DNA of 44,931 nt from Alphaproteobacteria bacterium. GTDB lineage: Bacteria; Pseudomonadota; Alphaproteobacteria; UBA9655. This document shows positions 1-9,433 of the stretch, piece after piece; within the stretch, counting starts at the first letter, position 1, and each line of letters starts with the position of its first letter. The DNA lies in NCBI GenBank assembly GCA_027459605.1, contig DAIDHR010000015.1, positions 1 through 44,931 of the forward strand, written 5' to 3'. The notes under the pieces are model-generated. The model was not told the DNA's origin and did not search any database. It saw nothing but the letters and a program-made list of their open reading frames with translations. The position numbers and the translations under genes are program-made.

Positions 1-84
1 AGCTCCCTTCTTATTTTTGCAAGTTTAAGAAAGGCTTAGCCTACCATATTTTTTATCCCTTATCCAAAACTCAGGTTAGCTTAT

Positions 85-327
85 TTGTTTTTCGTCTATA
101 ATGCTCATGCTAAGGATGTGTGTGCTCAGCTAGACGGCACCCAAGACACCGCAAATCGCGTTTGTCAGTTCATATGCAGAGATAAGGGTGGATGGAATGA
201 AAACTGGTCTTGCGGCACACAATATTCACCTTGTGATATGGGGTGTGTATGCCGATGCTGTATGTCTGCCAGAAAACCTACTTCTCCAGAAGGCATTAAG
301 AAAAAGCCGGCCGTGAGAAGAGATTAA
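85..327 (+). CDS. small Cys-rich secreted protein, possibly mannan-binding (MVL-like)
   Basis: About 80 residues with ten cysteines. The hydrophobic stretch LAYLFFVYNAHA followed by KD looks like the end of a signal peptide with an AHA cleavage site, so the TTG at 85 lies inside the signal and is unlikely to be the true start. The frame is open back to position 40 but has no ATG, GTG or TTG there; only ATA (46) or ATC (55) could start it, or the 5' end is damaged. The mature part has paired Cys, a GGWNENW segment and a closing C-x-C, which loosely recalls the small mannan-binding lectin (MVL) family. That match is by eye and weak. The C-terminal tail is Lys/Arg-rich. Confidence 0.5.
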   Translation: MFFVYNAHAKDVCAQLDGTQDTANRVCQFICRDKGGWNENWSCGTQYSPCDMGCVCRCCMSARKPTSPEGIKKKPAVRRD

Positions 328-412
328 TTTCTTTTTTATTCAATGTCCTACATAGTATAAATGTCTGGAGCTCGGAGGACAGGGAAGTAGGTATACCCTA
401 CGCTAGAAATCC

Positions 413-1333
413 CTATGGTTTGAGGCGCATGGGCTGTTGAGCAAGTTCCATTTTATCGTAAGTTCTTAATCCAAACCGATCAATAAGCCTCTTCAAATCT
501 TGAGTATAGGCAGTTCCTCGAACGGAATATTTTGTCAAACAAGAGGCGAGTTGATATCCACACAATTCTTTTTTCTTGGCTCTCAAATTAGCCCGCGTTT
601 TCCGGAAAGAAGCATAGGCTAGGTGCCGGTTTAAATTTCTCACGTAAGCTTCCACACCTTGGCGAAGACTTTCAAACTTCTTAACCTTCTTCCGAGTAGC
701 CATGTGCCCGAAGACGGAGTTCTTATGAATAGCTGCATAAGATCTTCCCCCACCCGTCTCTAACATTGCCTGAGATATAGCCAAAGACGGGGGAACCGCA
801 TCAACATGCATCAGCAGTGAATCAATCTTTATCGACCTACACCGATAATCAGAGGCTAATTTCCTAAGCCACATTTTCTCGAGGTGTCGTAGGTGACCTC
901 CTGCATTTTGGCGCTCTCGCATTTCCAAAAGTCGTTCCCGATCCGCTAAAATTTGTTCATTAACTTCAAGAATGTGAGGTAAAAGTGTTTGTATGAAGGT
1001 CGGGTTGGAGGCCCTTTTCTTTCGATGCATATCCTTAGGAAGCTTTGCCAAATAAAGCCGTGGAACTTTTCCCTCGCTCTTTGCTTTTGTTAAGTTATAG
1101 TCCCAATCACGAAAAACATGGTCAAGCTCTCTCACGCTTGCAACTTGAAAATGTTTTTCTTTAGAACCGGCGAGTCCAAAGGCCTTTGCAGAACCACATC
1201 GAGTGACCTTTTGTTCAAGAACAACCACTTGTGGAGGATTGTATCTCTTATAAGCAACAAATCCTACTTGTGTAACGACCATTAATCCTAAAGCAATCAA
1301 TAGGGAAAGTTGAGTGATCGATTGTTTTAACAT
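413..1333 (-). CDS. Bax-like glucosaminidase, membrane-anchored
   Basis: A 306-residue protein. Residues 8-27 form one hydrophobic segment (signal anchor), so the enzyme should face the periplasm. The C-terminal half carries the glucosaminidase/Bax fold: PPSLAISQAMLETGGGRS, with the likely catalytic Glu near residue 192, followed by NSVFGH and a closing KYSVRGTAYTQDLKRLI segment. Family members cleave N-acetylglucosaminyl bonds, normally in peptidoglycan. The ATG at 1333 is preferred to the GTG at 1342 because AAGGAG lies 8 bases upstream of it. It is the last gene of the tsaD-gpsA-EVE-nfuA-bax run, 12 bases after nfuA. The N-terminal 120 residues are basic and not recognised. Confidence 0.75.
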   Translation of the reverse strand: MLKQSITQLSLLIALGLMVVTQVGFVAYKRYNPPQVVVLEQKVTRCGSAKAFGLAGSKEKHFQVASVRELDHVFRDWDYNLTKAKSEGKVPRLYLAKLPKDMHRKKRASNPTFIQTLLPHILEVNEQILADRERLLEMRERQNAGGHLRHLEKMWLRKLASDYRCRSIKIDSLLMHVDAVPPSLAISQAMLETGGGRSYAAIHKNSVFGHMATRKKVKKFESLRQGVEAYVRNLNRHLAYASFRKTRANLRAKKKELCGYQLASCLTKYSVRGTAYTQDLKRLIDRFGLRTYDKMELAQQPMRLKP

Positions 1334-1345
1334 AAATACCACTCC

Positions 1346-1897
1346 TTAACTCTCTACAGCTCTAACTTCAAGAACCTCAGGGACATAATGGCGAAGCATA
1401 TTTTCGATCCCCGCTTTTAACGTATCTGATGAACTAGGGCACCCAGAACACGCTCCTTGCATACGCACATAAAGAATTCCGTCTTCAAAGCGGTCAAAAA
1501 CAATGTCTCCTCCATCCATCGCAACGGCTGGGCGAATCCGGGTGTCCAAAATTTCTTTAATTTGAGCAACCACAGGATCATCATCTTTATCTAAAGAAGA
1601 TAGGGAGCTTTCTCCATAAAACAAGGGTTGATGAGTAACAAAGTGCTCCATGATCCCTCCCAAAATGGCAGGCTTAAGCACAGCCCATGTGAGAGAGTCT
1701 TCCTTAGTAACTGTTATAAAATCCGAACCAAAAAAAACGCCTTTTACCCCCTCTATATTAAAAAGCTTAAGGGCGAGGGGAGATTTGGTGGCCTCTTCTC
1801 GGGATCTAAAATCCGCTGTTCCCTTGGACATCAACATACGCCCTGGGAAAAATTTTAACGTGGCCGGATTTGGTGTTTCCTCTGTTTGTATAAACAA
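1346..1897 (-). CDS. nfuA: NfuA/NifU-like Fe-S cluster scaffold
   Basis: 183 residues with an N-terminal Nfu_N domain beginning FIQTEETPNPATLKFFPG and a C-terminal NifU domain with the cluster-binding CSGC motif at residues 150-153. Such proteins hold and hand on 4Fe-4S clusters in the cytoplasm. The start is set at TTG 1897 because the family begins exactly at this MFIQTEETPN point. The frame runs further up to an ATG at 1960, but that adds 21 residues unlike the family. ATT at 1900 is an alternative start, since the AAGGA box is about 13 bases from TTG and 10 from ATT. Located between the EVE gene and the Bax-like gene on the same strand. Confidence 0.88.
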   Translation of the reverse strand: MFIQTEETPNPATLKFFPGRMLMSKGTADFRSREEATKSPLALKLFNIEGVKGVFFGSDFITVTKEDSLTWAVLKPAILGGIMEHFVTHQPLFYGESSLSSLDKDDDPVVAQIKEILDTRIRPAVAMDGGDIVFDRFEDGILYVRMQGACSGCPSSSDTLKAGIENMLRHYVPEVLEVRAVES

Positions 1898-2003
1898 AAT
1901 TACGCACTCATCCTTATCAATGATGTATTTCTTGATACCTAAAAAGAATAGGCAACGCAACCCTACCTTCCTAATCCATTCTTTTCAAAGAGAAAAACTA
2001 AGA

Positions 2004-2408
2004 CTATCCACCCCTATCGGTCAGAATATTCCATGATTTTTCATCAATGGGCATAACAGACAGGCGAGATTGGCGAATAAGGGAAAGGTGATGCAGCCGC
2101 TGATCTTCTTTAATCTCTTTAAGGGATACAGGACGAGCAAATGATTTTATCGCCTTAACATCAACCATCCCAAAACGGCCTGAAGAGTCGGAAGGATCGG
2201 GATAGTATGGCTTTACAACTTCAACAACTCCCATAATTTGCCGCTCATCTCCTGAATGATAAAAAAGAGCAAGATCGCCTACTTTCATGGCCTTCAGGTT
2301 ATTGCTTGCTTGGTAATTGCGAACCCCATCCCAAAAGGTCACGCCTTTCCTAACCTGATCTTCCCAAGACCAAACTTGAGGTTCAGTTTTTATCAACCAG
2401 TAAGACAT
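2004..2408 (-). CDS. EVE domain protein
   Basis: 134 residues covering a single EVE domain: the start SYWLIKTEPQVWSWED, then VRNYQASNNLKAMKVGDLALFYHS, are hallmarks of the family. EVE domains belong to the PUA-like superfamily and are thought to bind modified bases in nucleic acid; the exact role of this bacterial branch is not settled. The ATG directly follows the gpsA stop with no gap, so translation is probably coupled. An EVE or YCII gene beside gpsA and tsaD is a familiar alphaproteobacterial arrangement. Confidence 0.85.
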   Translation of the reverse strand: MSYWLIKTEPQVWSWEDQVRKGVTFWDGVRNYQASNNLKAMKVGDLALFYHSGDERQIMGVVEVVKPYYPDPSDSSGRFGMVDVKAIKSFARPVSLKEIKEDQRLHHLSLIRQSRLSVMPIDEKSWNILTDRGG

Positions 2409-3401
2409 TTAGGCAGCCTTTCGTTTTGTGGACAAGGAAAAAAGATCTTCAATAAAGGTATCCACAGTTCCTCCTCCGTTTAAAAGATGATTCATGGCAA
2501 ACGTAATGGGCATCATTACCTGATGTTTTTTAGCGAGGCTGATTGCTCCTGAGACTGTATGAACGCCCTCCGTTAAGGCCTTTTTCGTGGTTAAAAACTC
2601 ATCAAGGGTTGTACCGCGCCCCAAAGCAACTCCAAACGATTTGTTCCGAGATTGGGAACTTGAGGATGTCAATGTTAAATCCCCCACCCCAGAAAGCCCC
2701 ATGAAGGTTTCAAACTTAGCCCCCATTTTACAGCCAAGCTCTGCAATTTCAGCAAGACCTTGGGTAATTAAAGCCGCCTTTACATTATCCCCAAGGCCTC
2801 GCCCTTCGAGAATTCCACAAGCAATGGCAATGATATTCTTGCAGGCGCCTCCTACTTGAGCTCCAATAATATCGTCAGAAGCATAAAGATGAAAGGCTTG
2901 GCTTGAAAGAAGGCTTGCGATTTTCTGGCTTAAAGGGAGCCTTTCACCTGCAAGCGTTACAGCGGTTGGGAGCTTTTTTGCCACATCATTTGCAAAGCTT
3001 GGTCCTGACAGAACCAAAAGAGGATTTTCGGGAAAATATTCTCGAAGGATTTCTGACATTAAGAGGGACGTTCCATTTTCAATTCCTTTCGAAGCAATGA
3101 TAAGGGGTACCTGGGGTTGTACAATTTCACAAAAAATTTCACACGTGCTGCGCATAAACTGGGCAGGGGGAGCAAAGACAACGGCTTCGGCTTTTACCGC
3201 TTCCTCCGTATTTATTGTTGCATGCAAGCTGGGATCAAGGGCAATCCCTGGAAGGCGGAAAACATTTTCATGATAATTATTAATGGCTTCAACCTCATCG
3301 AGGCTTATAGACCAAATGGTTGGAAGCAAACCTGCTCGAAAGATAGAAAGGGCTAAAGCTGTCCCCCAAGCTCCTCCTCCAATGACAAAGACCTGATTCA
3401 C
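2409..3401 (-). CDS. gpsA: glycerol-3-phosphate dehydrogenase [NAD(P)+]
   Basis: 330 residues, the normal length. It reduces dihydroxyacetone phosphate to sn-glycerol 3-phosphate for phospholipid synthesis in the cytoplasm. The Rossmann motif VIGGGAWGTAL is at residues 6-16. IIASKGIENGT and LSGPSFANDVAKKLPTAV are typical of GpsA, as is the catalytic-domain helix GGACKNIIAIACGILEG. The start is GTG at 3401 with AAGGAG 7 bases upstream. It lies 12 bases after tsaD and abuts the EVE gene, so these three are very likely one operon. Confidence 0.96.
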   Translation of the reverse strand: MNQVFVIGGGAWGTALALSIFRAGLLPTIWSISLDEVEAINNYHENVFRLPGIALDPSLHATINTEEAVKAEAVVFAPPAQFMRSTCEIFCEIVQPQVPLIIASKGIENGTSLLMSEILREYFPENPLLVLSGPSFANDVAKKLPTAVTLAGERLPLSQKIASLLSSQAFHLYASDDIIGAQVGGACKNIIAIACGILEGRGLGDNVKAALITQGLAEIAELGCKMGAKFETFMGLSGVGDLTLTSSSSQSRNKSFGVALGRGTTLDEFLTTKKALTEGVHTVSGAISLAKKHQVMMPITFAMNHLLNGGGTVDTFIEDLFSLSTKRKAA

Positions 3402-3413
3402 GCCATTTCTCCT

Positions 3414-4457
3414 TCACTTAACCTTCAAACTTTCAAGGGGCCACCGTGGGCGGGGCGTAAAATCTAAAGATCCCTCAAACCCTCTCTTAAGATATTCTAT
3501 TCCAGCCCAAGCGACCATTGCCCCGTTATCTGTACACAAACTCACGGGGGGTGTTACAAGGAGTGCTCCATTTTCTTGAGCACAAGCCGCAAGACATTCC
3601 CGAAAATATTGGTTAGCAGCAACACCCCCTGCCACGATAAGATTGTTGATTTCAGGTTTTTTTTCAAGGGCCATTGAAAAAGCATGGCGTGCTCTATCGA
3701 CCAAGATCTCTCCAATGGTTTTTTGAAAGGAAGCACAAAAATCTGCTTGGAATGAAGATGTCGTATTCTTTTTTTCTAGAATAACCTTACGGGCTGCTGT
3801 TTTAAGACCCGAGAAAGAAAAAGAACACCCAACCTGTCCTTTGAGAGGGGTGGGTAAAAGAAAGGCATCTGGATTTCCTTTCATCGCGAGCTTTTCAATT
3901 GTAGGGCCTCCTGGGTAGGCATATCCTAAAAGACGAGCTGTTTTGTCTAAACATTCTCCGACAGCGTCATCAATGGTCCCGCCTAAGTAAGTGTAGTCCC
4001 CCACCTCTTCCACAATAAGAAATTGGCAGTGTCCCCCTGACACCAAAAGAAAAAGGTAAGGGAAAGAGATATCATGGGCAAGCCGAGCTGTTAATGCATG
4101 GGCTTCCAAGTGATTAACAGGAATGAAAGGTTTACTTTTTGCAATAGCTAAGCCCTTTGCCATCATCACGCCCACAATTACGCCCCCAATAAGACCTGGG
4201 CCGCCACTGACTGCAACTCCATCAATCTCATCAAGAGTTAAGTCAGCTTCTTCAAGTGCTTTGTTCACAATAAGTTCAATATGGGTCAGATGGGCACGGG
4301 CTGCAATTTCAGGCACAACCCCTCCAAAAGGTTTATGATCTTGATATTGAGAGGAGACAATATTCGAAAGAATATTTCTTTCATCATCAACCACAGCTAC
4401 TGCTGTTTCATCACAACTACTTTCAATTCCTAAAATAATCATACTCCCTTCAACCAC
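3414..4457 (-). CDS. tsaD: tRNA N6-adenosine threonylcarbamoyltransferase
   Basis: 347 residues of the Kae1/TsaD family, which completes t6A synthesis at A37 of ANN-decoding tRNAs. Visible motifs are GIESSCDETAVAVV at the N-terminus, the metal-binding pair in NHLEAHALTAR (His116, His120), LLVSGGH, and the closing CTDNGAMVAWAG. GTG at 4457 has a good AGGGA box 6 bases upstream. ATG at 4442 (protein starting MIILGIESS) agrees better with the family N-terminus, but its AGGGAG box lies only one base away. First gene of a minus-strand operon, divergent from hemC across about 50 bases. Confidence 0.96.
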   Translation of the reverse strand: MVEGSMIILGIESSCDETAVAVVDDERNILSNIVSSQYQDHKPFGGVVPEIAARAHLTHIELIVNKALEEADLTLDEIDGVAVSGGPGLIGGVIVGVMMAKGLAIAKSKPFIPVNHLEAHALTARLAHDISFPYLFLLVSGGHCQFLIVEEVGDYTYLGGTIDDAVGECLDKTARLLGYAYPGGPTIEKLAMKGNPDAFLLPTPLKGQVGCSFSFSGLKTAARKVILEKKNTTSSFQADFCASFQKTIGEILVDRARHAFSMALEKKPEINNLIVAGGVAANQYFRECLAACAQENGALLVTPPVSLCTDNGAMVAWAGIEYLKRGFEGSLDFTPRPRWPLESLKVK

Positions 4458-4506
4458 AAAACTTCCCTCTAGGCAAGAAGAAACAAAGTATTTAAGATAT
4501 TTTGTT

Positions 4507-5418
4507 ATGAGAACGTTTCGTCTTGGTACCCGCGGAAGTACTTTAGCTTTAGCCCAAACTCAAGAAGTTGTGCATGCCCTTCTCGCTCAGCATCCCCAAC
4601 TTAAAAATCAACTTGAAATTGTCCCCTTCAAAACAACAGGCGACACAATTGTCGATCGCACCCTTATCGATCTCGGTGGAAAATCTCTTTTCACAAAAGA
4701 AATTGAAGATGCTCTTTTACAGGAAAAAATCGATCTTGCCGTTCATTCCATGAAAGATATGGCAGTCGAGATGCCTCCAGGACTTGTCGTTTCTGTCATG
4801 CTTGAGCGAGAAGACCCCCGAGATGCTCTTATCACGCAAAAAAAACAACCTTTAGAAACTCTTCAAAGTGGAGCCCTTTTTGGAACGTCTTCCTTACGTC
4901 GCCAAGCGCACATCCTTAAAAAATTTCCTTACTTTCGAGTTGCCCACTTAAGAGGAAACGTACCAACACGTCTTAAGAAAATAGATAATGGAGAATTTGA
5001 TGCAACGCTTTTGGCTGTTGCAGGATTGAAGCGTCTTGGACTGTTGGAACAGATCACAAGGATTCTCTCTCTTGATGAATTTTTACCAGCCGTTGCTCAG
5101 GGAGCTATTGGAATTCAATGTCGTGAAGAAGATCATGAATTGCTCGATCTTTTAGCTCCCCTCAATCATTTTCCGACATTTCAAGCCGTAACAACTGAAA
5201 GAGCTTTTATGAAATCTATGCACGGATCTTGCCGAACCCCGATTGCTGGATATGCCTATCTAAAAGAAAACATTCTGTATTTCAAAGGAATGATAAGCGA
5301 ACCTCAAGGGCATAATATGCGGTATGTCATCCATCAAGGTCCAGTTTCAGAAGCTAAGAAAATCGGAAATGACGCCGCCAAAATTCTGCGGGAAACCTCA
5401 TGCATAGCGTCCTCTTAA
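4507..5418 (+). CDS. hemC: porphobilinogen deaminase (hydroxymethylbilane synthase)
   Basis: 303 residues. It polymerises four porphobilinogens to hydroxymethylbilane on a dipyrromethane cofactor. The N-terminal GTRGSTLALAQ, the DLAVHSMKDM substrate segment, LRRQAHIL and RGNVPTRLKK are all present. The cofactor-binding cysteine is at residue 242 in HGSCRTPI, the same number as in E. coli. It leads a plus-strand operon and overlaps hemD by 19 bases. No strong Shine-Dalgarno is visible before the ATG. Confidence 0.97.
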   Translation: MRTFRLGTRGSTLALAQTQEVVHALLAQHPQLKNQLEIVPFKTTGDTIVDRTLIDLGGKSLFTKEIEDALLQEKIDLAVHSMKDMAVEMPPGLVVSVMLEREDPRDALITQKKQPLETLQSGALFGTSSLRRQAHILKKFPYFRVAHLRGNVPTRLKKIDNGEFDATLLAVAGLKRLGLLEQITRILSLDEFLPAVAQGAIGIQCREEDHELLDLLAPLNHFPTFQAVTTERAFMKSMHGSCRTPIAGYAYLKENILYFKGMISEPQGHNMRYVIHQGPVSEAKKIGNDAAKILRETSCIASS

Positions 5419-6101
5419 TTCGGCCAAAAGAAGATTCTCTTCCGTTTGCCAAAATTTTGAAATCAAAAGGCATCACCCCCTTTCTTTACCCTCTCTTTAA
5501 AGCCATCTTTTTACCTTTTGTTCCCCCAAAAAACCCTCAGGCTTTAATTATCACCAGTAAAAATGCCCTTCGCGCTTTTCAAGATTATCAAGTCCTCAAA
5601 AATATTCCTCTTTATGTGGTGGGCGATCAAACCGCGAGTCTTGCTCACCAGTTAGGATTTTCAAAGGTTTTAAGCGCCTCGGGAACCGCTCAAGATTTAA
5701 TCAACCTTATTTCCCGCACAGCCCATCCTGGAGAAGGAACCTTATGGCATCTCTCTGGAGAAGTGATCAAAAGGGACCTTGTGAGGGACCTTGAATCCAA
5801 AGGGTTTCAAGCCGCAAGAAAAGTTGTTTATCAGATTGAAGGAATCAACACTCTTCCACCTCCCCTTGTGTCTCAACTCCAGAATCAGGAAATTTCTCAT
5901 GTGATGTTTTTTTCTCCCCAAACAACAGCCCTTTTTATCAACCTTTTAATAAAGAAGGGTCTTGAGGACAACACCCCTCAAATGATATCTTTATGTTTAA
6001 GTGATGATGTAGCAAAAAAAGCTTTATCCCTTAAGTGGAAAGAAATTTGGATAAGCCCTAAACCCACAACAAAGAATATGCTGGAATATTTTGATGGATA
6101 A
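5400..6101 (+). CDS. hemD: uroporphyrinogen-III synthase
   Basis: 233 residues. It cyclises hydroxymethylbilane to uroporphyrinogen III. This family is poorly conserved; support comes from the N-terminal VLLIRPKEDS, the TSKNALRAF and FSPQTTALFI segments typical of the two lobes, the normal length, and its position overlapping hemC. The ATG at 5400 sits inside the end of hemC, so the two are probably translationally coupled. Confidence 0.9.
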   Translation: MHSVLLIRPKEDSLPFAKILKSKGITPFLYPLFKAIFLPFVPPKNPQALIITSKNALRAFQDYQVLKNIPLYVVGDQTASLAHQLGFSKVLSASGTAQDLINLISRTAHPGEGTLWHLSGEVIKRDLVRDLESKGFQAARKVVYQIEGINTLPPPLVSQLQNQEISHVMFFSPQTTALFINLLIKKGLEDNTPQMISLCLSDDVAKKALSLKWKEIWISPKPTTKNMLEYFDG

Positions 6102-6819
6102 AAAGAAAAAAGATATAGGAAACCTAATCAAAAAAAACAGGGAATCCCCGAACTTTTTTAAATATCTAATTCTTGCAATTACTTTCTTAATTATCTTTAT
6201 TCTCTTTATAATCCTGATCTGGGAAAAATATTCTGAGAACTATGGAAATTCAGGACTAAAAACCGCAAAACCAGTTCTCGTTACTCAAGAAAGTTTGAAG
6301 CTCATTAATGAAAAATTGAAGGCTTTAGAAACAAAACAACAGCAACCTTTACGAATTCCCCATCAACTAATAGCCTTAGAACTTTTAAAAGGGGCCCTAG
6401 AGGGCTACATCTCTTTAGATACATTAAAATCTTTTCTTGAAAAACATTCTGATCCTTGGACTCAAGATTTTTTTGAGACTCTTGCTCCAATTAAAGCAAG
6501 CTCGACTTATAATCAACTCGAATCTCTCTTTGTTATTGCCTCTCCTCGAACCTCAACAACACCTTGGAAATCCATTCAAGAGAAAATAAAATCCTTTATC
6601 AGTGTTCGCAAATTGGATAAAAACGAAGGTAAGACTGACCCCCTTGATGATATTCATGAGGCCATTAGAATTCACGACATCCAAAAAGCTCTTGTGTCAT
6701 TTGAAAACCTTTCCTCAGAGCAAAAAGCCCAGCTTTCGAAGTGGAAAACATTAGCCCAAGATCGCCTCTCTCTTGAAATGCTCCTCAAAAGCCTTCTTTT
6801 AGAGCTTTCAAAAGGTTGA
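6094..6819 (+). CDS. mitofilin-like inner-membrane protein
   Basis: 241 residues: a basic N-terminus, one transmembrane segment at about residues 24-44, then a charged, helical soluble part likely to be periplasmic. The sequence alone is not diagnostic. The call rests on this topology and on position between hemD and a hemY-like gene, where alphaproteobacteria usually carry a mitofilin/Mic60-related gene (COG4223). The ATG at 6094 overlaps the hemD stop by 8 bases; a TTG at 6091 is also in frame. Downstream it overlaps the HemY-like gene by one base. Confidence 0.6.
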   Translation: MDKKKKDIGNLIKKNRESPNFFKYLILAITFLIIFILFIILIWEKYSENYGNSGLKTAKPVLVTQESLKLINEKLKALETKQQQPLRIPHQLIALELLKGALEGYISLDTLKSFLEKHSDPWTQDFFETLAPIKASSTYNQLESLFVIASPRTSTTPWKSIQEKIKSFISVRKLDKNEGKTDPLDDIHEAIRIHDIQKALVSFENLSSEQKAQLSKWKTLAQDRLSLEMLLKSLLLELSKG

Positions 6820-8003
6820 TGTCTATGAAATGGATTTTGTTCCTTTCTATTTTATTTATAATTCTTGTTCCTTCAGCTCTTTTCTTAATTCAAGATCAAG
6901 GTAGTATTGTTATTACGTGGCTGGGATATGAAATTCGATTGTCAGCCATTGTGGGGATAGGCCTTCTTATTTTGCTCCTCATTTCTTTTGTTTTTTTGGT
7001 TAGTACCCTGTCCTGGTTCTTCGGGACCTCCTTTAGGTGGATAGCTTCTTTTGGACAAGCAAATCCAAAGCAACAACTTTTAGATCTCGTTACCTGTTAC
7101 GAAGCTGAGATTTTTCCAAAGGCCCTTGAATATCGACAAAGAATTGGTAAACGACTTTTGAATGATCCATTTTTCCTTTGGTTTTCAGGATTAGCCCTTG
7201 AAAAATCAGAAAAACATCTTGAAGCTGAAATGTATTTTATGGATTTGGTCAAAAATCCTAAGTCCGCTTTTTTGGGCCTAAAAGGACAAATTCGCTCAGC
7301 CTTCCATCGTCGAGATCTACAATCCGCCTACGGTCTTCTTGAGTATGCAAAAAAATTGCAGCCTACTTCGTCGTGGGTATTAAAGCACTTGTTAGCCGTA
7401 GCTCGGGATCAAAAAAAATTTGATGAAGCTGAAGCTCTAGTCCTTCGGCTAGAGGACTTGGGCTATTTTACGCTTGAAGAAAGTAAAAAGCAGCGAGCTT
7501 ACCTTACCTATCAACACGCAAGTCAAAAGAATATAAAGCCCCATCAAAGAGAAGTTCTTTTAAAACAATCTCATGATCTAGATCCAAGTCTAGATGGGGC
7601 AACCGAGGATTTTGCTTCTTTTTTACACGATCAAGGAAAAGTATCCCAAGCCTTACAAGTTCTTGAAAGAACCTGGAGATTAAATCCCACCCAAAAAAAA
7701 GGGGACCTTTACCTTATGATTTCTTTACCTCAAACACCACTAGAGGCTTATCAAATTGCCAAGAAACTTGTAGTTCATAACCCTAAAAGCCCTGAGAGTC
7801 TATTGTTTCTCGCACGCACTTCCCTTAAAGCCAACCTCTGGGGAGAAGCAAGAGCCCACCTAACCGAACTTTTAAAATTAAAAGAAAATGTAACTGCACT
7901 CGTTTATGCTCTTTTTGCTAAACTAGAGCTTGCAGAACATAAAGATACGAAAGCAGCCATCACCTGGTTAGAAGAAGGGATTCAAGCCCCAAGACATACC
8001 TAA
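6819..8003 (+). CDS. HemY-like TPR membrane protein
   Basis: 394 residues. Two hydrophobic segments at the N-terminus (about residues 4-22 and 38-66) match the HemY_N domain, and the rest is a helical TPR-like array, seen in repeated pattern around LEKSEKHLEAEMYF, DEAEALVL and GKVSQALQVLERTWRLNP. Proteins of this type sit next to hemC/hemD in proteobacteria and are named for haem genes, but have no proven enzymatic role. They must not be confused with the HemY protoporphyrinogen oxidase. The ATG at 6819 forms a TGATG overlap with the preceding gene; TTG 6816 is less likely. Confidence 0.8.
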   Translation: MSMKWILFLSILFIILVPSALFLIQDQGSIVITWLGYEIRLSAIVGIGLLILLLISFVFLVSTLSWFFGTSFRWIASFGQANPKQQLLDLVTCYEAEIFPKALEYRQRIGKRLLNDPFFLWFSGLALEKSEKHLEAEMYFMDLVKNPKSAFLGLKGQIRSAFHRRDLQSAYGLLEYAKKLQPTSSWVLKHLLAVARDQKKFDEAEALVLRLEDLGYFTLEESKKQRAYLTYQHASQKNIKPHQREVLLKQSHDLDPSLDGATEDFASFLHDQGKVSQALQVLERTWRLNPTQKKGDLYLMISLPQTPLEAYQIAKKLVVHNPKSPESLLFLARTSLKANLWGEARAHLTELLKLKENVTALVYALFAKLELAEHKDTKAAITWLEEGIQAPRHT

Positions 8004-8083
8004 TTCACCTAGTTTACATTTATAAGTATATGGTATTTTTTTAAATAAAACAAATTTTCTAATTGCCCATAAAAGGAATTGGC

Positions 8084-9016
8084 ATGCGAAAAATCACAAT
8101 TTTTGGAGGCTCTGGTTTTGTTGGACGGTATTTGGTCCAGAAGTTTGCGGAAGAGGAAGACCTGATTCGAATAGCCGTCCGCAATCCAATTGCCGCCAAT
8201 TTTTTAAAACCTTTAGGAGAGGTGGGGCAAATCAGCCTCCTTCAAGCATCTGTTTTGAAAGCTGAAAGTATCACAAAGGTTATTGAAGGAGCTGACGTCG
8301 TCATTAACCTTGTCGGAATTTTATATGAAAAGGGCCCTCAGACTTTTGAGGCCATTCATGTTGAGGGAGCCCGTCTTGTGGCAAAAATATCAGCTGAATT
8401 AGGCATTCCTACCTTACTCCATATGTCAGCTTTAGGGGCTAATGAAAACTCTCGCTCCCACTATGCCTCTACAAAAGCTCGAGGAGAAGAAGCTGTTTTA
8501 AAAGAGTTCCCCAGTGCGACAATTTTTAGGCCAAGTGTTATTTTTGGGCCAGAAGATGCTTTCCTTAATCGATTTGCAGAAATGGCCCTTATATCCCCCT
8601 TCCTTCCTCTAATTGGAGGCGGAAAAACTAAGTTTCAACCAATTTATGTCGAAAATGTGGCTGAAGCATTTCTAAAAGCTTCTTTTATGAAGGAAGCCCA
8701 AGGAAAAACTTATGAACTAGGAGGACCAAAGATTTATACCTTTAAAGAGCTTATGAACTATCTTCTCAAAACCATTCATCGAAAAAGGCTCTTGCTTCCT
8801 GTTCCTTTCGGTCTTGCTAAGCTTATGAGTACATTGACACAATTTTTTCCAACCCCCCCTTTAACCCCTGATCAGGTTGAGCTTTTGAAAACAGATACAA
8901 TTGTTTCTTCTCAAGCCCTGACAGCAGAAGATTTGGCAATATTTCCGAGCTCTCTTGAAGCTTTAGCTCCCCTCTATTTGAATCGTTACGTCCCTCATGG
9001 AAGTCATCGTGATTAA
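8084..9016 (+). CDS. NDUFA9-like NAD(P)-binding epimerase/reductase family protein
   Basis: 310 residues of the atypical short-chain dehydrogenase group related to the complex I accessory subunit NDUFA9. The nucleotide motif [11 protein letters not shown] starts at about residue 7. [20 protein letters not shown] and [18 protein letters not shown] are typical of this family. The start at ATG 8084 has AAGGAA 7 bases upstream; the frame is open to a TTG at 8063. In alphaproteobacteria such proteins are proposed to help assemble or stabilise complex I or quinone metabolism, which is not shown here. Its stop overlaps the next gene by 8 bases. Confidence 0.85.
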   Translation: MRKITIFGGSGFVGRYLVQKFAEEEDLIRIAVRNPIAANFLKPLGEVGQISLLQASVLKAESITKVIEGADVVINLVGILYEKGPQTFEAIHVEGARLVAKISAELGIPTLLHMSALGANENSRSHYASTKARGEEAVLKEFPSATIFRPSVIFGPEDAFLNRFAEMALISPFLPLIGGGKTKFQPIYVENVAEAFLKASFMKEAQGKTYELGGPKIYTFKELMNYLLKTIHRKRLLLPVPFGLAKLMSTLTQFFPTPPLTPDQVELLKTDTIVSSQALTAEDLAIFPSSLEALAPLYLNRYVPHGSHRD

Positions 9017-9350
9017 AATCAAAAGAGTTTATGAGAAAAAGGAACCTTCAGATGGATTTAGGGTTCTGATTGATAGACTGTGGCCGAGAGGTCTTTCCAA
9101 AGAAGAGGCTCACATCGACTTATGGCTTAAGGAGATTGCCCCATCTCCAGCCTTACGCAAGTGGTTTAACCATGACCCTAAAAAATGGATAGAATTTAAA
9201 AAAAAATATCAGAAAGAACTTGATAAGAATCCGATTCATCTTAAGGTTCTCTTAAGCCATTCTCAACCTATAACCCTCTTGTATAGTGCAAAAAATGAAG
9301 AATGCAATAATGCCGTCGCTCTTTTAGAATATTTGAATAAAAATTATTAA
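9009..9350 (+). CDS. DUF488 family protein (YeaO-like)
   Basis: 113 residues. The pattern [28 protein letters not shown], then [20 protein letters not shown], is the DUF488 signature; function is unknown. The start is set at GTG 9009, preceded by GGAAG at 5 bases and giving the usual I-K-x-K-R-V-Y beginning. ATG at 8997 is also in frame but has no visible ribosome site. It overlaps the NDUFA9-like gene, so the two are probably co-transcribed. Confidence 0.85.
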   Translation: MIKIKRVYEKKEPSDGFRVLIDRLWPRGLSKEEAHIDLWLKEIAPSPALRKWFNHDPKKWIEFKKKYQKELDKNPIHLKVLLSHSQPITLLYSAKNEECNNAVALLEYLNKNY

Positions 9351-9433
9351 TTTTTTATTGATTAAAAATGTAAAAATGGTAATTAATATAATAATATATA
9401 TTGTAATGTAACGGTGTTGAAAAGGAGGGTCAA

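Noticed and set aside
387-401. GTAGG/CCTAC hairpin between the first Cys-rich gene and the Bax-like gene
   Set aside because: Short stem without T-run; too weak to call a terminator.
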